Shown piece after piece: positions 1 to 11,259 of a stretch of 64,000 nt of DNA. Location: positions 79,996,236-80,060,235 of the forward strand of contig CM031611.1 in assembly GCA_018398815.1 (NCBI GenBank), in the 5' to 3' direction. Within the stretch, counting starts at the first letter, position 1. Every line of letters starts with the position of its first letter. The position numbers and the translations under genes are program-made. The notes beneath the pieces are model-generated. The model ran no database searches, was not told the origin of the DNA, and was given only the letters and a program-made list of their open reading frames with translations. This DNA comes from Conus ventricosus (lineage: Eukaryota; Mollusca; Gastropoda; Neogastropoda; Conidae).

Positions 1-420
1 CTCTTATTTAGACGTTATGCCTGGAATCCTAACTTTTGTGAACTGATCCAGAATTTCAAACTTTTGTTCAAAAATAGAGGGTTTAGAGCGTCGCTTTCTT
101 TTAATAGTGATACTAGAGTATTGCAGAGCAAAGGCCAATGATATGTGGGTATTGGCAATTACATGTATGGAAAATGCATTTTCATTCTATACACTTCGTT
201 TCTCAATTGAAAAACGAAGGTATTTGAATGTTTTCAGTCAAAAGCCAAACTGCCCCCTCTTCAGTCCAGCCCACCTCCTAAATTTCCTGGTACCTGGATT
301 TTGACTCTAGTTGGTTGACGGTCTTGATAAAATTGGTCATTTTTGTACAGCATCTCCGTACTCCCCCTCCTTCTCCCGCCCGCCCACCTGTCGCCCTCCC
401 TTTATGGGTACAAATTGTTG
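1..420. other. Non-coding stretch, no feature seen
   Basis: No coding signal, RNA gene or repeat is recognisable. The short open frames here have no family resemblance and no splice context. A polypyrimidine patch (CTCCCCCTCC...) lies near 358-400. Confidence 0.5.
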
Positions 421-427
421 GTTTGTG

Positions 428-580
428 AAAGCAGATTTTCCATCAGAAATTTTCCATGGACATCTATAAAAGCAGATTTTCCATCAGATATTTGCCATGG
501 ACATCTATGAAAGCAGATTTTACCATCAGAAATTTGCCATGGACATCTGTAAAAGCAGATTTTCCATCAGATATTTGCCT
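428..580. repeat. Minisatellite, 41-bp period, about 3.7 copies
   Basis: GCAGATTTT recurs at 431, 472, 513 and 555 with spacings of 41, 41 and 42 bases. Each unit carries CCATCAG and CATGGACATCT. Copies differ by a few substitutions. No reading frame is conserved through it, so it is treated as non-coding. Confidence 0.85.
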
Positions 581-1203
581 GGAATAAGTTTGTTTTTGTT
601 GTCGTCATGGGTTCTTCGGTGCGTACTAACTGCAAGCAACATTCTGGAACTTGTTTACCATCTCATTGCAAAGACTAACACTCGCGCACATGTAACATTC
701 TTCAGGGATTCAGTGATAGAGAGCTCGGTGAAAAACACAAAAACATACACACCCTCGCATGCAATGATAAACACATACAGGCAGATGTGTAACCACGTGA
801 AAACCCATGTTCCGTTGACTGGAATTATCTGACCTGTTCTAGTTTGCAGCTGCGTGCTATCTACCTCTTGATTTCTTATTTTCTGCTTCTTTAACTTGTG
901 CATTCCCTCTCTCCTTTTGTTTAGCATTGTTTTGTTTTGTGTTGGTCGTTTATTATGTATATTTTTGTTTTCCTTTTAGTCTTCTCTATGTGTGTGCATT
1001 AGTGTGAATGAAATACTTTATGAAGTTGCTCTTTTTTTTATGGTGTTTTAGATAAATAAACCTTTGTAAATTTTAGGTCACATGTCTGTACAGTTTATAC
1101 AAACAATAAAAGCTTCATAATTCATGAGAAAATCCAGCATTTATTTTATGTCATGATGTCTCTGATGATGGAATGTTTGTAAACTAAAGTGTGAGTTGTA
1201 ACA

Positions 1204-1262
1204 GGTGTGTGTGTGTCTGTGTCTCTGTGTGTCTCTGTGTGTGTGTGTGTCTGTGTGAGTGT

Positions 1263-1292
<30 letters not shown>
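1204..1292. repeat. (GT)n-type microsatellite with interruptions
   Basis: GT dinucleotides broken by CT and GG interruptions. Threonine/histidine-rich open frames across it are by-products of the repeat. Confidence 0.9.
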
Positions 1293-1294
<2 letters not shown>

Positions 1295-1654
1295 TGCAAA
1301 AATTTCCTTGATTTCCAAGATCTGTGCTTCATACTTAAAGGCCATGGAATGAAGTCACGTATGTTATTTTCTTGCATGATTTTACAGGGCATTTGTCAAA
1401 TAAATATGACCTCTTTGTAAATGAAACTGAGTTGATATGTTTTGATGTATGCACACTTTGTGTGTGTTCATTTCTTTGTTTGTTTGTCTGTAATTGTTTA
1501 ATTTTGTCAGCATTTATATCTGCAAACCTGTGTCAGGATGTTGTCTGTCTTTTATTCTGTCTGTCTTTTATTCTGTCTGTCTCACTTTGCTGAGGGAGTG
1601 TGCATGTTTGAAAACATTACAGGCTGAGCTTGTTTTGTTTGTGTGTTAATTGTC

Positions 1655-1708
<54 letters not shown>
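1655..1708. repeat. (GT)n microsatellite
   Basis: Uninterrupted GT run of about 27 units. The stretch 580-2520 around it holds other short CA/GT runs (about 2085-2150) but no coding signal that I can recognise. Confidence 0.95.
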
Positions 1709-2518
1709 ATTTGGATTTGAGCTGTGTGCAGACAGAGAGCAGCAAAAACCTTTACATCTTCGTATGTGTGTATTTTTTTAATGACATATTGTAAGTTTAG
1801 TACTGTAATGGTTTGAATCCAAAACATCACTACACTGTTAGAAAACAAACCGTTAACTGTTCGTTTTAGGCTCAGTCATTTAGAAAGCATCGTCTTTAAG
1901 CATTTACATGCATGTCAGTATTGGAAGTACTGGTCAGTGTTTAGGATCATTTGGAATCACAATTAATGATGAGTGAAAACAAGTTTTGGTCAATTAAATC
2001 AGAAAACTCTGTCATCAGTGCAAGCTGGCGAGTTTAAAATCTCACAGCTTAGGCAATGATTTAGAAAAGAAAGGAAGCGAACACACACACACAAGCGCAC
2101 TTACATGCATACACACAGAAATACACGTACATGTTTTACACACACACTCACCAAGTTTTTATTGAATTTTCAAATGCATTTTTGAGAACATTTTGCTTAT
2201 TAAATGCTCTCATTTACTGAAATTGATATATTCTATGGCAGGCTTTTTTTTTCTTTTCATTTCTTTCTTATTTTTTCTTAATACATTTTAGAAATTGGTT
2301 TTTTAAAAATCAACATGTGAAATGTTGATGTCTAATTTCATAATGAGTTATTTAGGAAATCTGAATTATTATAGAAACTATTTCAGACAATATGATATAC
2401 CAGGATCTATTCGACAACAAACTGGATCTCCAAGGAAAAAACAACGAACGAAAATGGGGCCCACTTTCCAGGTGGTTGACCAGCCGGTTAACCTACCTTT
2501 TAGGTTAGTGCAGTATGT

Positions 2519-2546
2519 TACACACACACACAGACACACATGCAGG

Positions 2547-2593
<47 letters not shown>
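2519..2593. repeat. (CA)n microsatellite
   Basis: CA repeat with a central interruption (GACACACATGCAGGCGCGCG) followed by about 20 uninterrupted CA units. Confidence 0.95.
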
Positions 2594-2595
<2 letters not shown>

Positions 2596-2689
2596 ATGCC
2601 AGGGTGAGATTTCCTGTGTGAATCAGTTATTCTGATGAGATGGATAAGAACAAATGCATCTTTTCAACATTACTGTCTGCATCTGTAAC

Positions 2690-3720
2690 AAGAGAGCAGG
2701 CTGTCGCTGATATGTGAGAAGTAGGACATCTGTGTCACAGTCGATGACTGGTGACAGTCAATGGGTGTCGCCTGCATTTTAATGTGTCGATGCATTTTGT
2801 TATCAGCCTCCTCATGTTCAGCCGAAACGAACTGTGAGACATTTCTCCCTGATGATGTCCGGACTTCGCAGGATCTAGCTAGAATTTGTTATCTGCCTCC
2901 CTTGTGGAATGTGTTTGGTAGTTCTGTACACAGAAAATCTGCCAGTCTGGTTTGCTTTTCATCTTGCCTAAACGTGCTCGCCACTAATTGCCCAAGTCCC
3001 AGTTGCTTGGACCGTGGCTATCTTATTGTCGATGGGGCGGGCGGGCAGGTGGAGCAGCATCTTGTTGGAGGCCTTGCCGGAGGATTTCGCCCAGTTCAGC
3101 TTTGTGCTAATGCTTGGAAAAAAAAAAAGGCATCGGACGAAGCTCTTGCTGTAGCATTGTATCGACATCAATGTCTTTTGCTACTTTCCTTGCCGTTATA
3201 ACACGCCTCTAGATTTCTCTGCCAGCTTGAAAGGCATCGGCTTTCTCTTTCCAAAAGTTGATCTGTACTTCTGAGAACATGCTTTCAAATTTGTGAAGCT
3301 TTCTTGTTTTGATGCTGTCATTCATGGAACTGGAAGTCGATCTTCACCTATTCTGACCAAAATCAGACTGAACAAAATCAGAGATGAACTGTTTCCGTTT
3401 GTTTTTCCGTGAGCACATCTCTTGCTGCAAGACTGCTTGCAGCGTCACTCATTGAATGTATTGTGATTCTTGCATTGTGCAAGTGAAGAGCTTGAAGTTC
3501 TGAAACATGATCCACATTTGAACGCCATCTTGGCCATTTTCAGCCTCTTCACTCCAGAGTCCTTCCGTGGTGATTCATGACAAGGCAAAGACACACCCGA
3601 AGGTGCGAGTGGGACCCAGAGAAGTAGGCCTACTGTCTGTGGTGACTCACGATCTTCTTCCTCGTTGCCAGCAGTGAGTCTGAACATTGGTCTGGTGTCC
3701 ATTTCTAGTTGCACCCGTTA
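2690..3720 (-). pseudogene. Degenerate transposon-type ORF with an HEEAD motif and a zinc-finger-like tail
   Basis: Read on the minus strand, about 2940-2770 gives a broken frame containing FLCTELPNTFHKGG, then SAEHEEADNKMHRHIK. This resembles the (D/E)HEEADTRM motif found in a large family of uncharacterised, transposon-associated proteins of cnidarians and molluscs; the resemblance is recalled from family patterns, not searched. Farther upstream on the same strand (3714-3445) an 89-codon open frame ends in FKCGSCFRTSSSSLAQCKNHN, which is spaced like a C2H2 or C-rich finger. Stops and frameshifts separate the two parts, so if this was one gene it is dead. It could also be two unrelated relics. 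Confidence 0.35.
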
Positions 3721-3947
3721 ATTGAATGTGATACGTCACCTGTTTCAAGCAGTGTAATTCCTGATAATTATTGCTAGCTTCCTCCCCCGCTCCCGCCCCC
3801 TCCCCACCCCCTCCCAGCAACCTTTCCTGTCGTATTCCTGTCAGTAGCCTGGTTATCTGGTATTTGATTGACCAGCTGCCTGGTCTTTTTTTTTTGGTGA
3901 CAGCCTCAATGCAGTACGAATCCTTAATGCACCTCAGAACCTGTCTG

Positions 3948-3948
3948 G

Positions 3949-3978
<30 letters not shown>
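3948..3978. repeat. Poly(A) tract
   Basis: About 30 A residues. There is no recognisable retroposon immediately 5' of it, so it may be a simple homopolymer or the tail of a very old insert. The rest of 3720-4560 shows nothing recognisable. Confidence 0.7.
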
Positions 3979-3979
<1 letters not shown>

Positions 3980-4559
3980 ACCGGCTCCCCCAGGTCATGT
4001 AATGGAAATGGTCGAATGCACCGAACCAAGACAACATGTCAATAAAAGATAAGAGGAAATGTTCCCAATCCCGATTTGAAGAAGATCATTGGTGAACTGC
4101 AAGAGAAAAGAGACGAGATTCATGTGTTATAAATGTCCAGACTGAAACTGCATTCTCTGATCAAGATGCCTCAAGTTCCTCAAACTCTGATAATATCTTC
4201 AGTCGCTGACACAAGTTCTTCAATGAATGATTATCCTTGTTTTAGTAACACTTTAAGACTCTCCTTGCTGCATCTTTGAAGTCGTCACTAATCGTCATTC
4301 TGTTCTTCTTTGGCTATTTCTTAAGACATGTCCATGGAACTGACCAAAGGGCTTCCACTGTAAGCTTGTGTGTGCAGATCACATTGTTCTGTCCTTTTTG
4401 TACTCCCAGTTTCTTATAGAACAGGGAGTACTTTAGAATGGGAACGAAGAAATGCTGTCTATGTGTGTGTCCGTGGTCAAAATGTGTTCCACTCGCTCCA
4501 GACAAAACTACTGGGCCGATCTTTCTGAAAATGTGTAGGTATGTTCATTATGGGCCACG

Positions 4560-5310
4560 GATGATGCCCGATGTTTTAATTTACCGCTATAGCCGTTACT
4601 AACGGCTGTAGCGGCCTGTAACGGTTTTTCTTCTTTATAGAATATCTCGGAAAGTACTTGGCCAGTTTAAAAGCGGTTTGGATGATCTTGTGACAAATCG
4701 GAGCCTCTGTCCATATGTAAGTGATGTAATGCTGAAAATGATTAAACAACCGTTAAAAACCGCCATTCTGCCGTTATTTCTTATATATAGGTGGATTTTA
4801 ATGAAATTTGGTATATAGAAAGGTTAGGCTATCATACACAAATGGCACTTCTATGTAGTGTTTCAAAATCTGACCGTTAAAAACCGTTATTCTTGACATA
4901 TTGTCCGATTTGGATGAAATTTGATACGTACACAGGCTTTAGCCCAGTGAGGACTAAAATACCGGTTTCAAAGTGTATATCGGTTATATAACCGTTAAAC
5001 CGTTATTTTGCCGTTATTTTTTTTATATAATTGGTGGGTTTTAATGAAATTTTGTATATAGAAAGGTTATCACACACACAAATGGCACTTCCATGTAGTG
5101 TTTCAAAATCTGACCGTTAAAAACCGTTATTCTTGACATATTGTCCGATTTGGATGCAATTTGGCATGTACCCAGGCTTTAGCCCAGTGAGGACTAAAAT
5201 ACCAGTTTCAAAAGTGTACATCGGTTAAAATAACCGTTAAACCGTTATTTTGCCTTTATTTCTTATCTCACAAAGTACTTGGCCGATTTTATAAGCGGTT
5301 TGGAAAACTG
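4560..5310. repeat. CCGTTA-rich repeat with a ~240-bp tandem duplication
   Basis: Two consecutive copies, about 4773-5012 and 5013-5253, share long identical stretches, including the part from TTTCAAAATCTGACCGTTAA to the AGCCCAGTGAGG region. The whole block is crowded with CCGTTA/AACCGTTA words on the plus strand, starting already at 4580-4630 (GCCGTTACTAACGG). No intact frame spans it. It may be part of a larger dispersed repeat; function unknown. Confidence 0.75.
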
Positions 5311-5950
5311 GGAGTGCGTTTATATGCTTCGCATCTAGTTTTTTCTTTCATGATGTTTTGTTCTCACGAATGACACTTTCAATGCAGATGTTTTCAAGGC
5401 CAGATAAATCCACGCATGTCTGCCAGCACTTTGCAGAAGTTCATCTATGGGTAGAAACCTCCCAACATGATGACGGAATCCATGCAGTCGTTCATTCTGT
5501 CCCACTGTAACATCTTTGCTCCACAGTAAAGTTGGTTGTCTAGTGTGAGGATGGGGAACGTCCATCTTCTTCGTCATTGCATCGCATTGTTGCCCCACAG
5601 TCCACATGATAGAAGCGCCATGACATGGGGTCTTAAGAATTGGCATTGCACTATAGACACCTTCTGACTGAAGCCACTTCGCCATGGAATAACTTGGTTG
5701 TTTGGTTCATGCTGCCTGACAAAGATCCATGCCAAATCCAGTGTAGATTTCTCTGTGATCTTCATCCCCTAGGCGAGTAGTACCTGTCTTATACTGCTCG
5801 TATATGAACTGGTCCTGGTCTGCTTAGTCAAAACAGATGGGACGCCACAAGATGGGCTTCTTGGAGTCTAGTTTTTTGTGCAAAGGAACTGTCGTTGTCT
5901 CTCTACCAAGAAATATCACAACTTTCTGTGAGTCGAAATTTAGAAAGAAA
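5310..5950. other. No recognisable feature
   Basis: Two overlapping open frames of 63 and 116 codons occur on the minus strand, but neither resembles a known family or shows splice sites. I see nothing else here. Confidence 0.35.
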
Positions 5951-6075
5951 AGGGGTTAGTTACCGCCACAGATACAGACAAACAGATTACACGACAAAAC
6001 ACAACGCATTTCCACCTTTCGGGTCTTCTTCAGGCAAAAACAGACATTTAGGACAGTGAAAACGAAGAACGAGAA
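5950..6075 (-). repeat. Partial copy of the foldback-element arm found at 7.3-7.7 kb
   Basis: Read on the minus strand, this contains TGCCTGAAGAAGACCCGAAAGG followed by TGCGTTGTGTTTTGTCGTGT. It matches the arm of the palindromic element at 7331-7690 (GCCTGAAAAAGACC, GGTCGAAACGCGTCGTGTTTTG). The overlapping 230-codon minus-strand open frame ends in this repeat and in the tandem duplication at 6227-6328, so it is unlikely to be a real gene. Confidence 0.55.
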
Positions 6076-6226
6076 ACCACTTATATTCTCATATCGGTGC
6101 AAAATGGTTGTTGGATGAACACCTATTGCTTCTGTAAACATCATCCACGCCAAACGTTTGGAGAGTATATTGCTGAAGTTTTTTTTCCAGGCAGATCTTA
6201 ATGTGAGCATGTCTTTCCCCAACTCC

Positions 6227-6328
6227 TGAAGATCTGCCATGGTGTGTTTAAAGCAGATCGATTCGGGGTTCTCCCTGAAGATCTGCCATGGTGTGTTTAA
6301 AGCAGATCGATTCGGGGTTCTCCCTGTC
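6227..6328. repeat. Perfect tandem duplication, 49 bp x 2
   Basis: The 49-base unit beginning GAAGATCTGCCATGGTG is repeated without change, which suggests a recent duplication or an assembly stutter. Confidence 0.85.
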
Positions 6329-6649
6329 TCCTTTTTCACTTTTCGGTCCATTTTTTTTTTAAAGAATAGAGGGGAAAATTCCAAGAAGTACTTTCCTCCT
6401 GCAGCCATATGTAAGATTACAGCGAGTCGGCGTCTTGTAACAGGCTTATACTGAGTTAGACCGGCAGAGCATTTCATTTGATGTGCGCTCCAATTCCACC
6501 CGACATACTTTCTTGGATTTGATGTCTGACAGAAATCAGACGCACTTTGACTAGTCTGCTGCTCCTCGAGAAGATCAAAATGGTTTCCTTCCGGGTTTAG
6601 TTTCAACAGTTGAAGATGTGCTGGTGTCGGGTTTCTGATCGGCAACAAC

Positions 6650-7330
6650 CGGGGGCAATGGACATACTGCTAAAGTCTTTCTAGAACCTGCGTGTGTGTA
6701 AGACCATTATAGCAAGGTTTGGGTGGGTGGTTTAATGCACATGTTCAGAAGTGTTAGTGTTTATGAACAGATAAATGCAAGTTTAATCGGCGTAATATCG
6801 CCTTAGTTTTGACATTCTCAGTGGCGTTTGTATGGCCAACGACCGTAGCTGTGGTGGAGGGTTGTGCTTGGTGGCAGGCGCAGGGTCCTGGCAGAAGACA
6901 CGGTGGCTCCACTGGACACCTGATGTAGCGTGTAGACCTCTGATGGCCGCTGATGACAACACATCTGTTCCGAAAAAGAGTCAGGAGAAGATGAGGCCTG
7001 TCTTCCATAGCAAATACGGCTGTACTTCCTTTACTCAGTTTATAGGTCAGGGGTCATCGAACAAACAGATCTAGACGGTCAAATGTTTGATTGGGAAACG
7101 CATGCGTGGATAACGATTAAAATTAGTGCGGCTGATTCGTCTGACTGTAGATGTTGGCTGCCTAAACACAAGAAGAAGAAGAACGATCGGATATGGACTG
7201 TCTGCACCACAGAGAATCATACCGTATTTTGCGTTTACTCTCTCTGCTAGATGTTGCTACTCTGACTACTGTGGCGAAACTGCCTTAGGTTTAGTTGCAA
7301 AGTAAGACGACTGCAGGCGGAAATTTAAAA
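6650..7330. other. No recognisable feature
   Basis: Short frames on both strands (84 and 80 codons) are complementary shadows without family resemblance. No RNA gene or repeat recognised. Confidence 0.35.
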
Positions 7331-7690
7331 CAAATCTTCAATAAATGTTAGCGAACCGCCAAGAGAAACGTGGACAAACGAGTCACAAGACAAAACACGA
7401 CGCGTTTCGACCTCTTAGGTCTTCTTCAGGCAAGACACAAACAAATAACACAACGAAAAAAGAACGAATTTGGTACTCAGCTTCGATCTCTTCACTCTTC
7501 AAAGCCTGCCTACCTTGCGCTCAAGAGTGAAGAGATCGAAGCTGAGTACCAAATTCGTTCATTTTCGTTGTGTTATTTGTTTGTGTCTTGCCTGAAAAAG
7601 ACCTAAGAGGTCGAAACGCGTCGTGTTTTGTCTTGTGACTCGTTTGCCCACGTTTCTCTTGGCAGTTCGCTAACATTTATTTAAGATTTG
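7331..7690. mobile_element. Foldback (palindromic) MITE-like element, arms ~168 bp
   Basis: The left arm (7331-7499, from AAATCTTCAATAAATG to GATCTCTTCACTCTT) and right arm (7523-7690, AAGAGTGAAGAGATC to CATTTATTTAAGATTT) are near-perfect reverse complements around a 23-base loop. The arm contains the GACCTCTTAGGTCTTCTTC...GGTCGAAACGCGTCG block, also present singly at 5950-6075. No coding capacity. No clear target-site duplication was found, so the boundaries are those of the palindrome only. The right-hand duplicated copy (from 11,260) starts inside this element and has only the right arm. Confidence 0.85.
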
Positions 7691-8329
7691 CTTTAGGTTT
7701 GCCGGCCCACAAGCGGCATCTGTTCCGTGCGGGCTCAAACGCAGTGTGCTTCCCTTGCAGACTTCCGTGATCATGTATTTAACAGACTTCATTCTTTATG
7801 ACCTGCAGCACTCTGAAAGGCACTACTGAAAATCGTGAGTAAACCTGTAAATTATTCAGCTAAAACCAGTGCCAGAATTGATCATAATCTACTGCCCCAT
7901 GTTTGTAGATGTAAAAACATAGGTGTATAATGCAAACCAGGGAATTTACTCAAATGTAGGCCTAGTACTCCGCGTACATTTTCCTTGTCAGACCTGAATA
8001 GCAGATGCGAACACATGTATTTTAGAGAAATTTGTTTTATTGCAGCAAACAATGTCACATCGCTACGAATATCAGGGCATGTATTTAGTGAAACTTTTAA
8101 ATGCAAAGCGTTTCACTCTTTACTTGGTTTTACTACATATTTTAATTAAGTCTGCAAGTTTAAAAGCATGTCAGAAGGCGTTAACATTGCACACTTATTC
8201 TTTTAAATACGTGTGGTACAACACCATGACTAATTTTTGGTGGCCATTATGAAAATTGTAATGACAGCCATACTTCGCAAACAGAAGTGCAACTGATTCA
8301 CGTGGAACACGCTATACTACATCCATACA

Positions 8330-8700
8330 TTCCTCTCCAGGGTGATTGCATCTAACTCTGTAACGCTAAACGTACTACATCCATACGTTCCTCCTAACTA
8401 TGTAACGTTAACGTACTACATCCATACATTCCGCCCCAGGGTGATTGCATCTAACTCTGTAACGCTAACTACTACATCCATACATTCCTCTCCAGGGTGA
8501 TTGCATCTAACTCTGTAACGTTAACGTACTACATCCATACATTCCGCTCCAGGATGATTGCATCTGACTCTGTAACGTTAACGTACTACATCCATACATT
8601 CCGCTCCTGGATGATTGCATCTGACTCTGTAACGTTAACGTACTACATCCATACATTCCTCTCCAGGCTGATTGCATCTAACTCTGTAACGTTAACGTTT
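8330..8700. repeat. Tandem repeat, ~57-bp period, about 6 copies
   Basis: Units carry CATCTAACTCTGTAACG, GTTAACGTACTACATCC and ATACATTCC. Copies vary in length by internal deletions. The second copy of this array lies at about 12,040-12,425 in the right-hand duplicate. Confidence 0.85.
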
Positions 8701-8754
8701 GCGTGGTTTCACTTTTCTGAACTAAGTATCCCGACGACATTCTACTTTCATATA

Positions 8755-8965
8755 TCACAGTGAAAACAATCAGAATCGCTTTCTTTGATGAACCTGGTAG
8801 GAGCGCCATACATCTCGTCTCATGCCACTCTTCCTGATGATTTCTGTATGGTTTTCTTATATCACAGTGAAGGCCATCAGAATCACTTGCTTTGATGAAC
8901 CTGGTAGGAGCGCCATACATCTTGTCTCATGCCACTCTTCCTGATGATTTCTGTTTGGTTTTCCT
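8755..8965. repeat. Tandem duplication, ~108 bp x 2
   Basis: The segment from ATATCACAGTGAA through GATGAACCTGGTAGGAG to GATGATTTCTGT is present twice with about 5% difference. It is found again in the right-hand duplicate near 12,480-12,690. Confidence 0.8.
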
Positions 8966-9345
8966 CTGCTGGAAAGTCTGCTGTGCACTCCAAGACTTTA
9001 TCCTTTCAGTCCAATAAACCCTGCTTCCATGCTCCATATTCACGGCTGTTCCTGACCGTGACTTATGACAGTGGTCAAATCAAATATGAAGTGATGTGTT
9101 GACTATGTATTTACTCTATACTATTGTATTTTGTGTTCAGATTATCACATAACTTTTCTTATGAACTTACAAGGGTCAGACCACAGCTGGCTGCCATAGA
9201 CGACTGACACTGTCTCCCCTTTCAACAAGCACTTAAATTTCCTGTGTGTATGTATGTATTAATCTCATCCACATTGCTGTCGCACACCACTGAAGACTTT
9301 GCTGCAGCATTTAACTTACATCACTCCACCTTTCTCCCCCCCCCC

Positions 9346-9349
<4 letters not shown>

Positions 9350-9401
<52 letters not shown>
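9350..9401. repeat. (CT)n microsatellite preceded by poly(C)
   Basis: About 26 CT units after a run of C. The equivalent site near 13,050-13,125 is visibly corrupted by indels and substitutions. Confidence 0.95.
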
Positions 9402-9402
<1 letters not shown>

Positions 9403-10259
9403 ACCCACTCCATCATGATATAACAACCACCATGAACATTCAACACAATAGTTTTTTTTCAATACACAAACTGAACCAATTCTTATTAATACTGCCAAAG
9501 TTTGGGGTCTTGAGAAAGACACTAACTAGTTTGGCTTGAAAAGATGGCTTGAAAAGATTTCCGAATGTTTCCCTTTGTGCTTCAAACAATTTGGTCTATG
9601 GAGAAACAGAGAGGTATCCTTTTAGCATTAGAACACCTGTGAAATACATCAGGCCGAACCTGCTTAAATTACCTATGTCATGACTGAACGCGTACAAGCT
9701 ACGAAGCTCCTTAAATCATCAGACAAGCATACGAGAAGTTTCTTCTTCTGCAAGAGTCAGCTGCCTGGGTGACCAAGGTGCAGCCCAAAATTTTCTGTCA
9801 AAATGGAGCTTGTGTAGTGTGGTTGTCAAGAGGAACTGGAAGGGAATTTCTGTTTCAGGCTGAATTTGGCGACAGCCTAATTCCATATAATATGGATAAT
9901 ATGGAGAATTGGCATTCACCATTACGGGGAAAAAAACAACAAACAAACAAACAAAACAACAACAACAAACAAACAACCCCCCCCCTACAAATGCTATTAT
10001 TCTTTTAAAACATTTTCCGGGTAGGAAAATGTCTTTAGTTACACATGACGGAGCATTCACAACGAGTCTGCACTACGGAAAAACAGTAAAATACACCGCA
10101 GCAAAGAATCATCTGCACGAGTATTTATTTATATTCACTATAAATTGCAGAGAATGTAAATATGTTCGTTCACGACCACCCATCTTATTTTGCACGAAAA
10201 CCCCCATTTTCACATACAAATCACGTCCATCACATGTTAGTTTTGACCAAAATCAACAC

Positions 10260-11259
10260 NNNNNNNNNNNNNNNNNNNNNNNNNNNNNNNNNNNNNNNNN
10301 NNNNNNNNNNNNNNNNNNNNNNNNNNNNNNNNNNNNNNNNNNNNNNNNNNNNNNNNNNNNNNNNNNNNNNNNNNNNNNNNNNNNNNNNNNNNNNNNNNNN
10401 NNNNNNNNNNNNNNNNNNNNNNNNNNNNNNNNNNNNNNNNNNNNNNNNNNNNNNNNNNNNNNNNNNNNNNNNNNNNNNNNNNNNNNNNNNNNNNNNNNNN
10501 NNNNNNNNNNNNNNNNNNNNNNNNNNNNNNNNNNNNNNNNNNNNNNNNNNNNNNNNNNNNNNNNNNNNNNNNNNNNNNNNNNNNNNNNNNNNNNNNNNNN
10601 NNNNNNNNNNNNNNNNNNNNNNNNNNNNNNNNNNNNNNNNNNNNNNNNNNNNNNNNNNNNNNNNNNNNNNNNNNNNNNNNNNNNNNNNNNNNNNNNNNNN
10701 NNNNNNNNNNNNNNNNNNNNNNNNNNNNNNNNNNNNNNNNNNNNNNNNNNNNNNNNNNNNNNNNNNNNNNNNNNNNNNNNNNNNNNNNNNNNNNNNNNNN
10801 NNNNNNNNNNNNNNNNNNNNNNNNNNNNNNNNNNNNNNNNNNNNNNNNNNNNNNNNNNNNNNNNNNNNNNNNNNNNNNNNNNNNNNNNNNNNNNNNNNNN
10901 NNNNNNNNNNNNNNNNNNNNNNNNNNNNNNNNNNNNNNNNNNNNNNNNNNNNNNNNNNNNNNNNNNNNNNNNNNNNNNNNNNNNNNNNNNNNNNNNNNNN
11001 NNNNNNNNNNNNNNNNNNNNNNNNNNNNNNNNNNNNNNNNNNNNNNNNNNNNNNNNNNNNNNNNNNNNNNNNNNNNNNNNNNNNNNNNNNNNNNNNNNNN
11101 NNNNNNNNNNNNNNNNNNNNNNNNNNNNNNNNNNNNNNNNNNNNNNNNNNNNNNNNNNNNNNNNNNNNNNNNNNNNNNNNNNNNNNNNNNNNNNNNNNNN
11201 NNNNNNNNNNNNNNNNNNNNNNNNNNNNNNNNNNNNNNNNNNNNNNNNNNNNNNNNNNN
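10260..11259. other. Assembly gap of exactly 1000 N
   Basis: A round-number N run, therefore a placeholder. Because the flanks are duplicates of one another, the true gap size is probably negative (an overlap). Confidence 0.95.

Larger units (their letters stand above)
7507..10259. repeat. First copy of a ~2.7 kb segment present on both sides of the gap
   Basis: This segment matches 11,261-13,940 base for base apart from indels and a few substitutions, from the foldback right arm through the 57-bp repeats, the two-copy 108-bp repeat and the CT tract, up to the first ~110 bases of the Polinton left terminal repeat (AGAGAATGTAAATATG at 10,149). It breaks off at the N run inside that terminal repeat. 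I read this as an unmerged overlap between two contigs or haplotypes, not a genuine duplication. Within it, 8950-10,140 shows no gene. Confidence 0.85.

Noticed and set aside
5956..6648. 230-codon minus-strand frame
   Set aside because: It spans a perfect 49-bp tandem duplication and ends in a copy of the foldback arm. No family resemblance.
8330..8700. CRISPR-like array
   Set aside because: A eukaryotic tandem repeat with variable-length contiguous units and no unique spacers.
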